A stretch of 64,000 nucleotides of DNA from Lonicera japonica. Taxonomy: Eukaryota; Streptophyta; Magnoliopsida; Dipsacales; Caprifoliaceae. Positions 34,235 through 47,250 of the stretch are shown piece after piece; position 1 is the stretch's first letter, and each line of letters starts with the position of its first letter. The stretch lies in NCBI GenBank assembly GCA_021464415.1, contig CM038468.1, positions 2,728,001-2,792,000 of the forward strand, read 5' to 3'. The notes beneath the pieces were generated by a model that was given only the letters and a program-made list of their open reading frames with translations, was not told the origin of the DNA and made no database searches. The position numbers and the translations under genes were made by a program.

Positions 34235-35886
34235 TGATAAACGCATAATACTGTCATGTTTAAGCTATTTTCCGGAGTCGCTTGACGCGTTTGTTGCTTT
34301 AATTCTGCCTAATTATCCGTTTATCTCGAGATTAATGCCTTAGCAAGTTTTGTTTCTAACATGGCCCAAGTTGGTGTATATTTTGTAGTATTCCATGTGT
34401 TTGTAGGATTGGAATATAATGGCATTGCATGAAGTGATCAAGAGTTAGCCTAGATAGCTTGTGAAGGTGCTGAGTGAGAAGTTCCAGGCTCATGATCGAT
34501 CATGGGCAAAGTCATGATCAATCATGGCTTACAAAATCTCTGGCAGAACACTTCCATGATCGATCATGGACATAACCATGATCGATCATGGCCTGGCGAG
34601 TACACCAACTACCTGCTCCCTTCAGCCTGTTTGAGGGATTGTGCTCTCTAGATATTTTTCCTTGTTTATTTTATTATTTCTTAGTTATTTTGTGGCTAGT
34701 TTTAGGCCAAGCAAAGGGGTAGATAGGAATTATCTAATTTTACACACTTGCAAGTTTTAGAGAGAAGGGAGAGCTCTTGAGTATTGTTCTTCATTTTTCC
34801 TTTGTAAGTGTTTAATTTGTAAGAATGATTTCTTCTTCTATAATATTTGTTTTTTCATTTATTATGGAGTAGTCTATTACTAAAGTTACGGAGGTGAATC
34901 GCGATATAATTTTCGGTGATTAATAGCTCAATCCATGTTTAAAGTTTGATAAATATTTGTGAATCCTTTTCTTCATCACATTTTCCATTATTTCAAGCTT
35001 TCTAGGTATTTTCATATTAAGTTTAGACTTTATATGCCTTGTATATTTAGTTCTTGGTTGTTAATGAACATACAACATATTTATATGGTTCTAGAAAGCT
35101 TGTATTCTCTTTCCCCCATTCATGAAGTTTTTGTCCTTTTTGTAGAAATTATAAATAGTTCATAAAACTCCATAGATGGATTATAAATTTGTTTAGCTTA
35201 TCTTTGATTCATTTATTGATATATTGAGTGCTTCTTACACTGCATGTGATACTTAAACTCTTTATTGTCTACCATAGGTGACAAATTTATACCATAAACT
35301 TCATTCCGTTTCATTGTTAGGATTCACTTTCTAATTTTCATTCTTTAAATCATGAGATTACATACACTTGCTTATTGTTAAAACTTTTTATGATGAGTTT
35401 GTCATATCTATCTCGGATTAGCTTCATCGAGAATGGGTTGCCTTGCTTCACACCGGTAGCTAAGAGTTAGGAATGATAACCTCGTCTTTGGTGGAATGTT
35501 GTTCGTCTCTCTCTTGATATAGCTTCAATTCGGAAATGAGTCGCCTAGCATCGCACCCTTTGCTATTGTGAGATACACCAACATTTCCCATATCTCAAGA
35601 AACCTTGTGTTGTAATCTTTGTATGAGCTAGTGATCACCGTCTCTTAAATCGTAACTAACCTCCACCTACCTTAGTACTTTCTTAGTAATTTTCACAACC
35701 GTTTTACATTTCCGTTGTTTCACAACAAATTCAACTTACAAAATCTGAAAAAACCATTTAATCCGTAATCCATTCCATCCCTTTTCAATTATCCCTGTGG
35801 TTCGACGTTCGAACTTCCTAGTCTTTATTACAACTTGACTAGCTTCCACTTGGGCTATAACACAACGGGCTATTTTGCAGCCGTCA
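34235..35886 (+). mobile_element. Solo LTR, Athila-like, plus orientation
   Basis: 1652 bp beginning TGATAAACGCATAATACTG and ending GCAGCCGTCA, flanked by GATAT at 34230-34234 and 35887-35891. Copies A (20246-20250) and C (45852-45856) show the single uninterrupted GATAT. It is homologous over its length, in opposite orientation, to 23218-24859. The end includes CCCTGTGGTTCGACGTTCG and CACTTGGGC, typical of the 3' end of Athila-type LTRs. There is no internal region, hence solo. Confidence 0.88.
34491..34591. repeat. Cluster of four palindromes in the second solo LTR
   Basis: CATGATCGATCATG at 34491-34504, a one-base variant (CATGATCAATCATG) at 34513-34526, and full CCATGATCGATCATGG at 34554-34569 and 34576-34591. 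Counterpart of 24516-24613. Confidence 0.9.
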
Positions 35887-36449
35887 GATATCCAAAAACA
35901 AAGAGTGGATTATTTTTTTTTATTATTATTTTTAGGGATGGAGAAACCATAATTAAGCAATAAAAGATTTTCAAGAAGGGTTGAGAAAGAAAATTATCTT
36001 TTTAAGAATTGAGACGAGTGTATAAGTCATAAAATATCAATGGTGGGATGAAAATGCATTTTTAAGAGTTAAAATAATATATGTTATGCATAGAAATTTG
36101 TTGTGGAAATTCTTAATTTCTTGGTGCATCTGCTTTTGTATATAAAGGAAAATCCAAGCAAGTAAAATTTATTGATTTATTTAGAAATTTGCCGTGGAAA
36201 ATAATGGAACAAGAACTAGCAAGGTCAATGAAATCGTGATTGATCAATAATGATAAGATCATGAGTTTGAATCCGACCCCCAAATACTTTAGTATTTTTG
36301 TAGAAAGACTGCAAGAAAGTTGGCATAGTTATTCTAGTGAAGAACCAAGGTCATTGTGGATCTTGCTGGACATTCACGTATAGCTTGAGCCAGTATATGG
36401 ACATTTGAAGTTTAGTTTATACAAATCGCTTAACTTCAAGTACTCGTTT

Positions 36450-36872
36450 TGTTCAAAATTTTGGGCATTCGTAGAATCAAATAATTGGTATTTTGACCTA
36501 TTGACTTAGAGCTTTAGTAATGGAATTTGGAGCTTTAGAATTCGTTATTTGCTGCATATGTGTGTTAGAGTTTGTTGAGTGTGGAATTTGGCTAAACTTA
36601 CAATTACAAAAGAAAAAGGGAACTGAAATAATTAGGTCTAGTGACTTGAGAAATTATATAACTCAAAAAATAAAGGAGCTTTGTAGATCGACTTTATCCC
36701 ATACTAGTAATGTAATTTTAAATATTATATAATTTTTTTAAAAGACAAAATTAATTACTATCATTTAAACTCATACTTTATCCCTCGCTTAACGGTGAGC
36801 AAGAATTTGCGTCGTATCCGATTATTTGGTTCTATGAATGCCCAAAATTTTGAACCAAACAAGTAACAAATT
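36450..36872. mobile_element. Fold-back element (MITE) in the unit linker, copy B-C
   Basis: Second copy of the element at 20794-21206, with the same inverted ends (CTCGTTTTGTTCAAAATT to AACCAAACAAGTA). It was duplicated with the unit rather than inserted independently, since its flanks are also shared. Confidence 0.6.
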
Positions 36873-37186
36873 CAGGAAGTGCACTTGCTCCATTTTTCCT
36901 GTTCTCCCTCCTCGGGCTCCTAAATCTCTATCAATTAATCGGGAACCATGAGATTTTGAACATTATTGGTAGAACCGAAGTGTAATGAAAAGCACCGTAA
37001 AATAAGATTCCTAAAAGAATCAGTTTTAGTAGTTTCTTTCACAGTCTCATACAATAATACAATGTAGAATTTTTTACCTTTTAGGAATTTTTTAATAGAC
37101 AGTCTCTTTTACAATCTATTCAAGATGCCTTTTTTAAAATTTATCTATTAAAATTTATCTTTTACAAGGTTTTTTGTGCCAGTTTT

Positions 37187-40100
37187 TTTACCTAGAAGTT
37201 CCTTGGAAAGATCGACAATACTTTCTTCACACTATCCACGCTTGCCATTAATGGGGGAAGACTAATTGAAAGACCAATTGGTCTGCTTTTTCACATCAAG
37301 GAAAATTCCAAGCAAGTTACAACTACATGGCCACCACCACATATCAGCATATGAGATAATTGCTTATAATTGTTATGTTAATTATGTCCTTAATTAACTG
37401 GTGGATTTAATTTATTGATTTTATTTAGATATTTGCTGTGCAAAATATGGGACTTTTAAGATCCGGTTCTTGCAATCTTTTAGTATGCGGTCTCTTACTA
37501 TATATTTTTTAAATGCTATAGTATGTGGAGAGTACATAAATACAAAGATATTATGCGGTAGATACTAATTTTTTTAGTGCACATACTAGTATCAGTGTCG
37601 AGAGATACGGGAGTTACCAAAAAATAGTATCTTCAAAATGCCGCATCTTTTAAAAGTAAGCAAATACACGGACAACCTTATTTTTTAAACAAAAAGATGA
37701 TGGAGTGTATTCAAGGACCAAATCCTAAGTTTTTCTTGAAAAAATAAGGTGTATATGGCTATATGTTTAAATTAAACGCATAGTACTTTTTTCTATGAGT
37801 GATCACTAGTTGCGATATATTACCAACTAGATATTTCCATGTTTGACAAAATGGTTAAAAGAATACAAGGCACCAACACAGGCCAAAAATGAAATTAACC
37901 AAGCAAAAAACATTTGTTTATGGGACCATTGTAAAGCAAGCACAGAAGAGTACAAAATCAATAGTTAGGGTTTCGATTTAAATTTAAATAAAAATCTTAA
38001 TATTTAAAAAAATTGTATAGTTGGAGTTCGATTTTACGTGAATGTGTATAATAAACCCTAATTATTTAAAAAATAAAATAAAATAAGCTGAGTGTATTAC
38101 CACGTCATTAAGTCATTAACATTGTTATGGCTCCACATTAACGGATGCATTAAATGAAACCAGAAAGTTTGTTGTCAAACTTAAAACAAAATTTGTATAT
38201 TATCAAGGTTGTAAAATCGGTGAAAGTACATTGTACTTTGCTGTAGTTAACCCTAAAATTTAATTAAAGCATGTAAACTTTATTCACGATAAAGACCACA
38301 TTTCTTTATGGACGGGAAACAAAATTGGTAACTACCTTAATTCAAAATAATTATTAATTTTCGTACAACAATAAATACAAAAGGAGATGCCCAAATATAC
38401 ATTTACATAAGTTCATTTTACAAAAGCTTATAAGAAATTACACCACAAAACATCTAATTATTGAATCAACAACTACTATACTCCTTAAAAAATTTTATAC
38501 AATTTTATGTTCACAAATGGTTCTTGCTTTATGATATAGATTAGTATATTTCAAAACTATAAATTTTATAAAAATTAAATTTTGCAATATAATTGTTTTA
38601 ATCAGAAAAGATTAATTGAAAGACCTGTTAATGTGATTTTACATATAAAGGAAAATTCTAAGCAAGTTATACCTTTATGGCACACGTGAGATAATTACAT
38701 GGAATGGAATAAATTCAAATTTATTTAAATATATATGTGTTTATGTTTCAGAGCCTTTTTACCTTTTTTATATAGTAAAGATCCGATACAAAGGCAGAAT
38801 TCTAAATGAAAATATTATATCAACATTCAAGAATATCAACTCTTGATGTAATACATATGATTCTTAACAATTTCATTAGAATAATAAAGCAAACGGGTTT
38901 TTTAATGTTTTGAGTTCCTTGGAGACTTTGTGATCACCGGTTTTACTAAGATCAGCAGTGGGTTCAATTGAGAGCTCTCTAGGTTGAATCTTGCCAACTG
39001 CAAAAATTTTTAATAGGCAAAGGTAGGCTCTCTAGCAAGTAAAAATTATCGAGGTAGATGAAAGATAATCTGAACACTATGTCTTAAGCAAAAAAAAGAA
39101 AAAAAAAGGAAAAGAAAATGAGAGAACGAAAAACATACCTAAAGTTAGTCATAAAGACTTCACTTTCCTCACGTTGCCCCCACTTCACATTAATCAAGGA
39201 AGTCTAATTGAAAGACCCATTAATGTAATTTGGGTACTATAGGAAAATTCTTAGCAAAACACATGTATATGAGTAGGAATTTGTTGACCTTCCTCTAAAG
39301 AGGATTATGGTGACCCTAGTATTTGATTGGATGTGTGTATATGGCAACCACCACATGTTTTCGTCGGGAAGCAAGGAGTTAATAGTAAGGGAAGGGGAGG
39401 GGGATTCTATATAGTATTAGTGTATAACACTCTTTTTGATACTTTATTATTTCAAGAAAATAACGCTTTAGTCAAATATGACAAAATTTTTTCATATAAT
39501 GTCAATTTTGAATTGCTAAAATTAATATTGAGCAAGTAATGCTACGCTTACTAGCTTTATCTAGCATTTACGTACTCATACTAGATGTATTGGTGGTTTG
39601 TATATTTTTGAAATATACAACTCATCAATATATCAATTAAAGCAACTAGTGTTTGATGTACTGAATTGTGTAAATGTAAAGCTTTAATACCAAAAAATTC
39701 ATTGTAAAGACTTTACTTTCCTCATTACCGAAAAATTGCAGAAATGTAATGAATTAGTGAACTTCGCAGTCTAGCTACCACAAAATTACCAATAATTGAC
39801 TTTACCTTTATGCAAGTCTTTCTTCCAACTTGATGCAATGGAAGTGAAAATAATTTTATTATTTTTTGTATTGTATTTTTTTGTATTAAGAGAAATATTT
39901 TCCATATTTATAGTTTTTTGAATTTTAAATTTGAATGTTACTTGAATTAATTATAAAATAGTTGATTTTGAATTTAAAATCAAATCTTAGTTAATTAAGA
40001 AAGGTCTATAATTTTAGCATTACAATTAATTGGCTATTCTACATTGTATTACCCAACAAATTGATGAATAAGAATACATAAGAGAAATTTCTCTTATTCT

Positions 40101-43100
40101 TTGAAAATTCAATGAATTTTCTTTCATTAGTGTGAAATCAATAGCCCAAGGTTGAAGACAACGTTCTTCCTCCTTCCCCACCCGCTCCTATTCTACATAA
40201 CAACTTTACCACTTTGTTTTATCTTTTGGGGGTAAATTGCACTTCGCTTATCTGATTTCGTTTATATTCGATTGTTCGAGAAAATGACACTTTAGTCAAA
40301 GCACTACTTTGCTCTAGTAAAGAGAATATTATTTTGACAATATGGTTACCAATATATTTAGGTGTGGGTAGACAAAATCTGGTGGATGCAAACAAAATTG
40401 AATGCATCTTATTACTGCTATGTTAATTCATTGCTAATCAAATCTCTTAATATACATAATTATGGGTATTCTTGTTTAAACCTAGAGAATTTGTCACTTC
40501 ATCCGAATTTAGTATTTGAAAAACAAATTAAAAACTCAAACTAGTTAATCAAACAGCCCCCGTTGGAATACTTCACTTCACCCCGTTTTACTTCATTCTT
40601 CGTTCACACTGCCACCCACCATCTTTGGCCAGAAGGGACGTGAATCGCGATGGCACTTACATACGCTCTACCAATATTACTTAATCAACTGCTAATGCAC
40701 TTGCGCCTAGCTCAATTGCTCCAAAAAAAATCACACGCTCTAAAACGCTTCTTCCTAATTGTAATCATCTCTCTGCATAATAAACTAGCTTCCTTTTACT
40801 GTAATAGCATGTGTGATTTCTTCATCAACATTAAAGACGAATTGGTTGATAAATTGAAAACATTTCAACACTCTCAGCAATAATATGTCATTCAATTTTG
40901 TGTTCCCTTTGTCCTGCAATCGGGATCTGATGGCTACTGTTCTCGGATCTAAACGACCTGATGCTATTACCAAATGGCTAGCTCTTCAACTATGCCATTA
41001 TTGACGCTCAAAATCAATCAATAATCGATAATTGATTTCATGTTCCATCTTATTTTCTCAGTAAATACTATTATGAGCTTTTATGGATATACTCTACTAC
41101 CATGAGGATTTTCCCTTCCTTCTTGTGTTCCGTTTTAGTTTTTGAATCAAGCAATTGGGTCTCTAATCCATTATTTTATCCAAACACTCCACTCACCACT
41201 CTTCATATTGTGATTTATATTCCTTTTGTGTGTTTACCCAATTAATAAAATAGCACTTAAATTAATGAAAAGACTGTATATATAAATATATGCAGAGAGA
41301 GACAGGGGAGCCAAGGTACTGTCGCATTGTAGGGAGTTTGGAGAAGGGGTTCACGCCGGTCGATCATCGTTGAACCAACATGCATGATCATCCACAGTTT
41401 GCATATGTGAGATATGGGTTAATTTTTTTTTGTTAAGTACTTGTTTGGCTTTTCTTCTTAAAATGGGGTGAGTTTACAAAATTTTAAAAGAATTGGTGGG
41501 ATGAGTTTCAAGTGGGTGAGAAGAAAGTTTTGGTGGGTGCATCAAAAAACGTTATTAAATGAAAGCGAACAATTATGATGTTTATGTATGATTTTTAGGT
41601 GTTAACAAAAATCTTAGGTAACCAATGGTGTGCTATCTCGCAGCAGAGATTAGTCGAGGTTTGCAAAAATTGATCAGGATACTCCATAGCTTAAACAAAA
41701 GATACTGTTGTAACAATCATAGACAAGGAGATGACAATATGTTGTATACTTTGCTTCATAGTTCGCATAACAAATAATTTAATAAAACATAATTGCAAGA
41801 ATAATGTATACTATTTTACTTTAGTTTAGTTTTTTCCAATTTGATTTTTTCAACAATATTTTGTGATGCATCAATAATAATGGTAAAAATTAGAATTTAA
41901 TTGAAGCACATAAACTTTATTCACAATAAAACCAACATTATTTTATGGTTGTGAAATAAAATTGCAAACTAACTTGATTCGAAATGACTAAATTGCCATA
42001 CCACAAAAATATAATGTCCATAATATATAATTACATAAGTTTATTATAAAAAAATTATATAAAAATTTACCACACAAAATATCCAAAGATTGGATCAACG
42101 ACTATCTTTTGTCTTGAATTGTTTTGTACAATTTTATAGGAAAATAATTATCTGAAATACTGTTAGTTTTATTAAAACCTACAGTCAAGTATAAGCCACA
42201 TATTCAATTAAGGCTAAACATTACCAAATTTCAACCCATCTTGATCATTAATAGCATTTTAACCCATGCAAAATAGTAAATTTCATATATTTTAAGTAAT
42301 TATTTCTTATTCTTTCATTAAGGAATTAAATTAGTAATTTTGACCAAATAAAATAAAATTAAACGTAACATATGGATCGATTATTTTTTTAATATTTCAA
42401 ATTACGAATTTATAATTTTTTCAATGTCTAAAATTATAAGTATTTTAGTTTTTTTTTTTAAATGTTTATGTTTTTACTAGAGTGTCTTATTGTGTAATTT
42501 TTTTGTTTCATTTTGCATTTAGTTTCTTGTGATCTAATCCTTTCATTTATGAGAGATACACCTGCATTATATCTTCTCCAAATTTCATCAAATATCTCAA
42601 TCGCGAAGTAGGTTAACCAAATATATGATATATATGCGCATTTCTAAACGTTGAAATTTGAGATATTTAGTTAACCCACTTCCCATTTAAGTTTTATGAT
42701 GAAATTTGGTGAAGATAATCTACTTATTATAAAGATCATCTCTACAAAATTTCATAAAAATAATCTTCTGTTTACGACTCGAAATGGACGGTCCTTACGT
42801 TAGTTAACTTAAGGACGGTTCTTAAGAGAAGGGAACCGTATATGTTGTACCCTTTATTAAAAGACTACATTGGACTTTAGTAGTGGCAGAGTCTCTGTAC
42901 ACTTGATTTCGACAAATGAAGATAATTTATCTTCCACAATTAGTCATAAAAACATGAAAACACAAATGATATTATATATATATATATATGTATTTATAAG
43001 TTGTACCCATTATTGGAAGACAACATTACATTTATGTGCTTATAGAGTCTCTTTTCAATTAATTTCAACAAATTAACGTAATTTCTCTTCCACAATTAGT

Positions 43101-46100
43101 CATAATACATGGGACAAAAATGATATATATATATATATATATATCTATTTTGTACTTGAAAATAAGATTGAACTTTTGTACTTACAAAGTCTCCATTCAC
43201 TTGATTTCGACAAATGAAAATAATTTTTCTTATAATTATTCATAATTAAAATGTATCAATTATTATATTTTTTATAATAAATTTATCGATAATAAAAATT
43301 TAAAACGTTGCAAATCTTATAAATTACATGCTTGTATGTATGAATATTATTGTGACTAGATAGTAATTAACAATGAACGAATGATTCCAAAAAAATATCT
43401 CCCAATCAAGTTTGTTATATTTTCAATATTTCTATAATGAGTTGAATCAGTAAGTAACTAAGTATATCTACCTATCATTATCCTGATAAGTGATAATTAT
43501 TTAATATTAGGTTAAACTTATTGTCACTATTTAATTAGGGGAATGTTATTAACAAAGTAATAATTTATTGCTACAATTATTTTATCTTATTTTAAAAGCG
43601 TTAAAGATGAGGTGGGTTGGTATGGCCAGGAATTATTGCTTTCGCAATAAATTTTTCTTTTAATTATTAAAATAAAGATTATTATGTAAAAAACACAACG
43701 GTACGTGTGTCACATATGTATTGACCAACTATATTAATGACACATTTTTATATCGTGATTCAATTTTCAAAGAGTCTCGTAACACATTGCCCTTAAGCTA
43801 TTATTTGTGTGAAATCTTCGTTAAAAAATTGGCAAGGAAACATTTATGAACCATGTTTGACATAAAGAGATATACCATGTAATTATCATCTCCATAAAGC
43901 CCAATTGTTAATTTGCACCTAGAAAAGAATTTATCTTTTAACAATATCTTCCAACTATTCCGAGACCACTGATTGATCCTAAAGTATAAAGAATTTAATT
44001 TAATCTCTTTTTCACTTTCTAAAAATTTAGTTCCAACTTTAATCATGGAATCATTTTTGCTTTATGGTTGCCTGCCAATGTGAAGTGGGTCCATCATGAT
44101 TCATTAGATTACGACTATTAGCTAGCCACATATTTGGGATTTATTTTGACAAAGTCATTAATGTGACTAGTGGAAATTTATATTGAAAATTAAAATTATT
44201 CATCAAATGTTACAATTGTAATATGATTAATTGTCTCTATTGATTTAGATTGTGACTTGAGAAAATTTATTTTGGAAATTAAAATTTGTTCACAGATTAA
44301 TTAGTGTATTTTATTTTGTATCTAAATGAAGTGAAATTAACAATTATTGTATGAATATACATATGAAAAAAATTGAGGCTTTTTTTGGAGGTACAAATAT
44401 AATTAGCATCATGCAAAATATGTCTTACTTAATGTGGTCTGAAGATTTGAATTTTATGGAAAGCCAACAAAGTAATAGAACAACTCACCAAATTGCTTTT
44501 CACATTTTTCAACCCCGTCAAAATTAGGGTTTTTTTTTTTATAATATTCTAATTTTAAAATCAAACATACCATTAATTAGATGATACAATTTTATTGCAC
44601 GACTAAAATTAGTGCTTGTTTTATATAATAGTATATATAGATATTTATTTTATTCTTGAAAAGACCTTTCTTTCTTTCTTAAGACGTCCCGGTTCACAAT
44701 AATTATTATGTTAATTATGTCTTAATTAATTAAGTTGTAAATTAAATTTATTGATTTGTTTAGAAATTAATAGGTCAAGGTCAACAAAAGTTGTTGTTGT
44801 TGTTGTTGTTTTTTCTTTTCGGTATTCCACTAGCTTTCCCCGCACCAATTTAGACGACAAAGTCTTTAATCTAAATTGGGCATCAGTCAATAAAGAGCAA
44901 GCTTTCTGTCTACTTACCTTGAGGGCCCAAATTTAGACTAGTGGAAATTTCTTTTAGAAATTAAAATATCTTCGAATTAAATGGTGTGTTTTCATTTTTA
45001 TATTTGTTTTGTAACCAAATGAGGTGAAATTAAAAATATCTATATAAATATGCTTGAAAAAAATTGCTAATTTTTTTGGATATAGAAATATGTTTTGTAT
45101 TACGAAAATATTTCTTACCTACCGCGGTCCGGAGAATTGGATATCATAAAAAACCAAATATTTAATATAACATACATCTCACTAAATCATTTTTCACATT
45201 ATCCTACCCCCATTAAAAGTGGTATTTTTTTTATAATCATATTTCAATTTTGAAATCAATGTAACCTTGCAGAATAAATTGTGATAAATAGAAAGTTAGG
45301 GGATCATATATACACACACATAGTTAAACCTCTATAAATTTATACTTTTCTCTATTCTTTTAACAACATTTTGTGGTGCTTCCAAAAATTTCAATTTGAT
45401 TTACTTCAAAAAGAAAAGTCCAATTTGAATTCCATACTCTTTGTAGTTTCAAATTTATTTTTAATATGATTAGTTATTGACAACAAAACTTATCTAATAT
45501 AATGCAATTTCTTACATTGATTATATTTCGAAAAGAAAATTGCACCTTCAATTCAAGAGGGTGGTGCTTCATGTTACACCTTATTGGACCCCTTCAAGTT
45601 TTCTCCTATAAGTAAAACTTATAATATATAGGGATTAAACATATAATTATAAACACTAATCTTGCGTACAATGATGTTTAAGGGTATAAAAATGCGCATA
45701 AAAAATCATGCAACAATTGCGGGTTTTCCTAGATTAACTTTTTTTAAGTTTGTTTTTATGTTAATTAATTTTATATGAAAAAATTCCCTACATGTCCCCC
45801 CCACCCCCCCTCCCTTTTTAAATTTAAAATTATGGATCTGCCATTGAAATAGATATCCAAAAACAAAGAGTGGATTTTTTTTATTATTTTTTGGGGATGG
45901 AGAAAACATAATTAAGCGATAAAAGATTCTCTAAAGGGTTGAGAAATAAAAATGGTTTTTTAAGAATTGAGACGAGTGTATAAGTCATAAAAGATCAATG
46001 GTGAGATTAAAATGCATTTTTAAGAGTTAAAATATAATATATGTTATGCATAGAAATTTGTTGTGAAAATACTTTACTTTCTTGGCGCATCTGCTTTTGT

Positions 46101-46264
46101 ATATAAAGGAAAATCCAAGCAAGTAAAACTTATTGATTTATTTAGAAATTTTCCATGGAAAATAATGGAACAAGAAACTAGCTAGGTCAATGAAATTGTG
46201 ATTATCCGACAATGATAAGATCATGAGTTTGAATCCAACCCCCAAGTACTTTAGTATTTTTGTT
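37187..46264. repeat. Large direct repeat, copy C (no LTR insertions)
   Basis: In register with copy B from AGAAGTTCCTTGG (37194) to TTTAGTATTTTTGT (46264), after which copies A and B continue into the linker but C does not. Empty target sites for all three copy-B insertions are present at 38850, 45118 and 45852. A block of about 480 bp (42130-42600) is absent from copy B. No conserved coding frame. One 77-residue plus frame (40650-40883) has its counterpart in copy B (near 26620) broken by stops. Confidence 0.85.
42597..42840. repeat. Fold-back block, copy C
   Basis: Counterpart of 28120-28360, with the same inverted pairs, including GTCCTTACGTTAG facing TTAACTTAAGGAC. Confidence 0.55.
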
Positions 46265-46734
46265 CAAAATAATAATAATGAGGGCAAAATAGGGACACCA
46301 CAAATCCCAAGAGGAAAACGAGACAAATTACTCTGTCAAAGAGTCTGAATATTCTAGAAACTGCTGGTGACACTATCGTAGTTACAATTTACAAAGATTC
46401 TTAAAAACTTGAAAGTATAGATCAAGCAATACAAGAATTCTACTTTCTTCATTCTATCCCCACTTCATGTTAATTACGGTAGACTAATTGAAAGACCCAA
46501 CTAACTGATGTGATTTTGCATAGTAAGGAAAATTCCTATAAAGTTACACCTTGTGATTTTGTCCACATATAATCTTTTTAAGTGGCACAACTACATTATT
46601 AGATTGATAACTGTGGAAATTTCTTTAGAAATTAGATGGTGTATTTTTTCCGTATCTAAATGAGATGAAATTAATTATTGCTGTATAAATATGCATATGA
46701 AAGAAAAATAGCTACTTTTTAGGATGTAAGAAGA
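46265..46734. repeat. Partial further copy of unit sub-blocks, left part
   Basis: 46440-46560 repeats the TATCCCCACTTCA / GACTAATTGAAAGACCC block seen at the start of each unit. 46610-46734 repeats the block at 29640-29760 and 44280-44400, including its TATA-like stretch and GCATATGAAA. No gene is present. Confidence 0.55.
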
Positions 46735-46736
46735 TA

Positions 46737-47086
46737 CTCCTCCCATCCCACAAAGATAGACTCATTTTTTTTTTCACATAGATTAAGAAACTTCATTTAA
46801 TGTAATTGGAATCATAATTTTTTTTCACATTTTTCCTATTATACCCTTATTTATTCTACTATAATAAATACATTGGATTAGAAGATGAACATACATTTTT
46901 TATCTTTTCTATGGGAGATGGGCATTTATTAGGTAAAGTTAATTAATTTGGAGTTTATAACAATGTAATTAAATAAGGGTATATTAGAAAAAAGGAAATT
47001 TTAGTTCATTCTTTAAAAGGCAAGTGGATTATAATTTGGGACAGATGAAAAAGGAATACTGAACTATCTTTGTAGGACGGATGGAG
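46737..47086. mobile_element. Stowaway-type MITE
   Basis: 350 bp, beginning CTCCTCCCATCCCACAAAG and ending CTTTGTAGGACGGATGGAG, an imperfect terminal inverted repeat close to the Stowaway consensus, flanked by TA on both sides (46735-46736, 47087-47088). The repeat block interrupted by it resumes at 47089 (TTAGCATCATGCAAAATAT), matching 29770 and 44403, so the insertion is clear. No transposase. Confidence 0.88.
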
Positions 47087-47088
47087 TA

Positions 47089-47250
47089 TTTAGCATCATG
47101 CAAAATATTTCTTAGGTACCGTATTTCGAAGATTTGGGTTTTATGGGAAACCGAAAAAGTAATAGAACAACTCATGAAAACACTTTTCACATTTTCCATC
47201 CCCCATCAAAATTAGTGGTGTTTTTTTAATCATACATATTCCAATCTTGA
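47089..47250. repeat. Partial further copy of unit sub-blocks, right part
   Basis: Continues the 29770-29930 and 44400-44560 block interrupted by the Stowaway MITE (shared GTAATAGAACAACTCA). Confidence 0.6.

Larger units (their letters stand above)
21521..37186. repeat. Large direct repeat, copy B (carries three insertions)
   Basis: Complete copy of the unit, 15.7 kb long because of three LTR-type insertions (23218-24859, 30475-33503, 34235-35886). Removing these and their duplications leaves about 9.3 kb. Relative to copy C it lacks about 480 bp near 28090. The sequence is AT-rich and non-coding as far as I can see. Short frames (25330, 26333, 27141, 28387 and others) are not conserved in frame in copy C, apart from fragments. 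Confidence 0.85.

Noticed and set aside
40650..40883. 77-residue plus frame in copy C
   Set aside because: The homologous segment in copy B (near 26620) contains stops; not conserved as coding.
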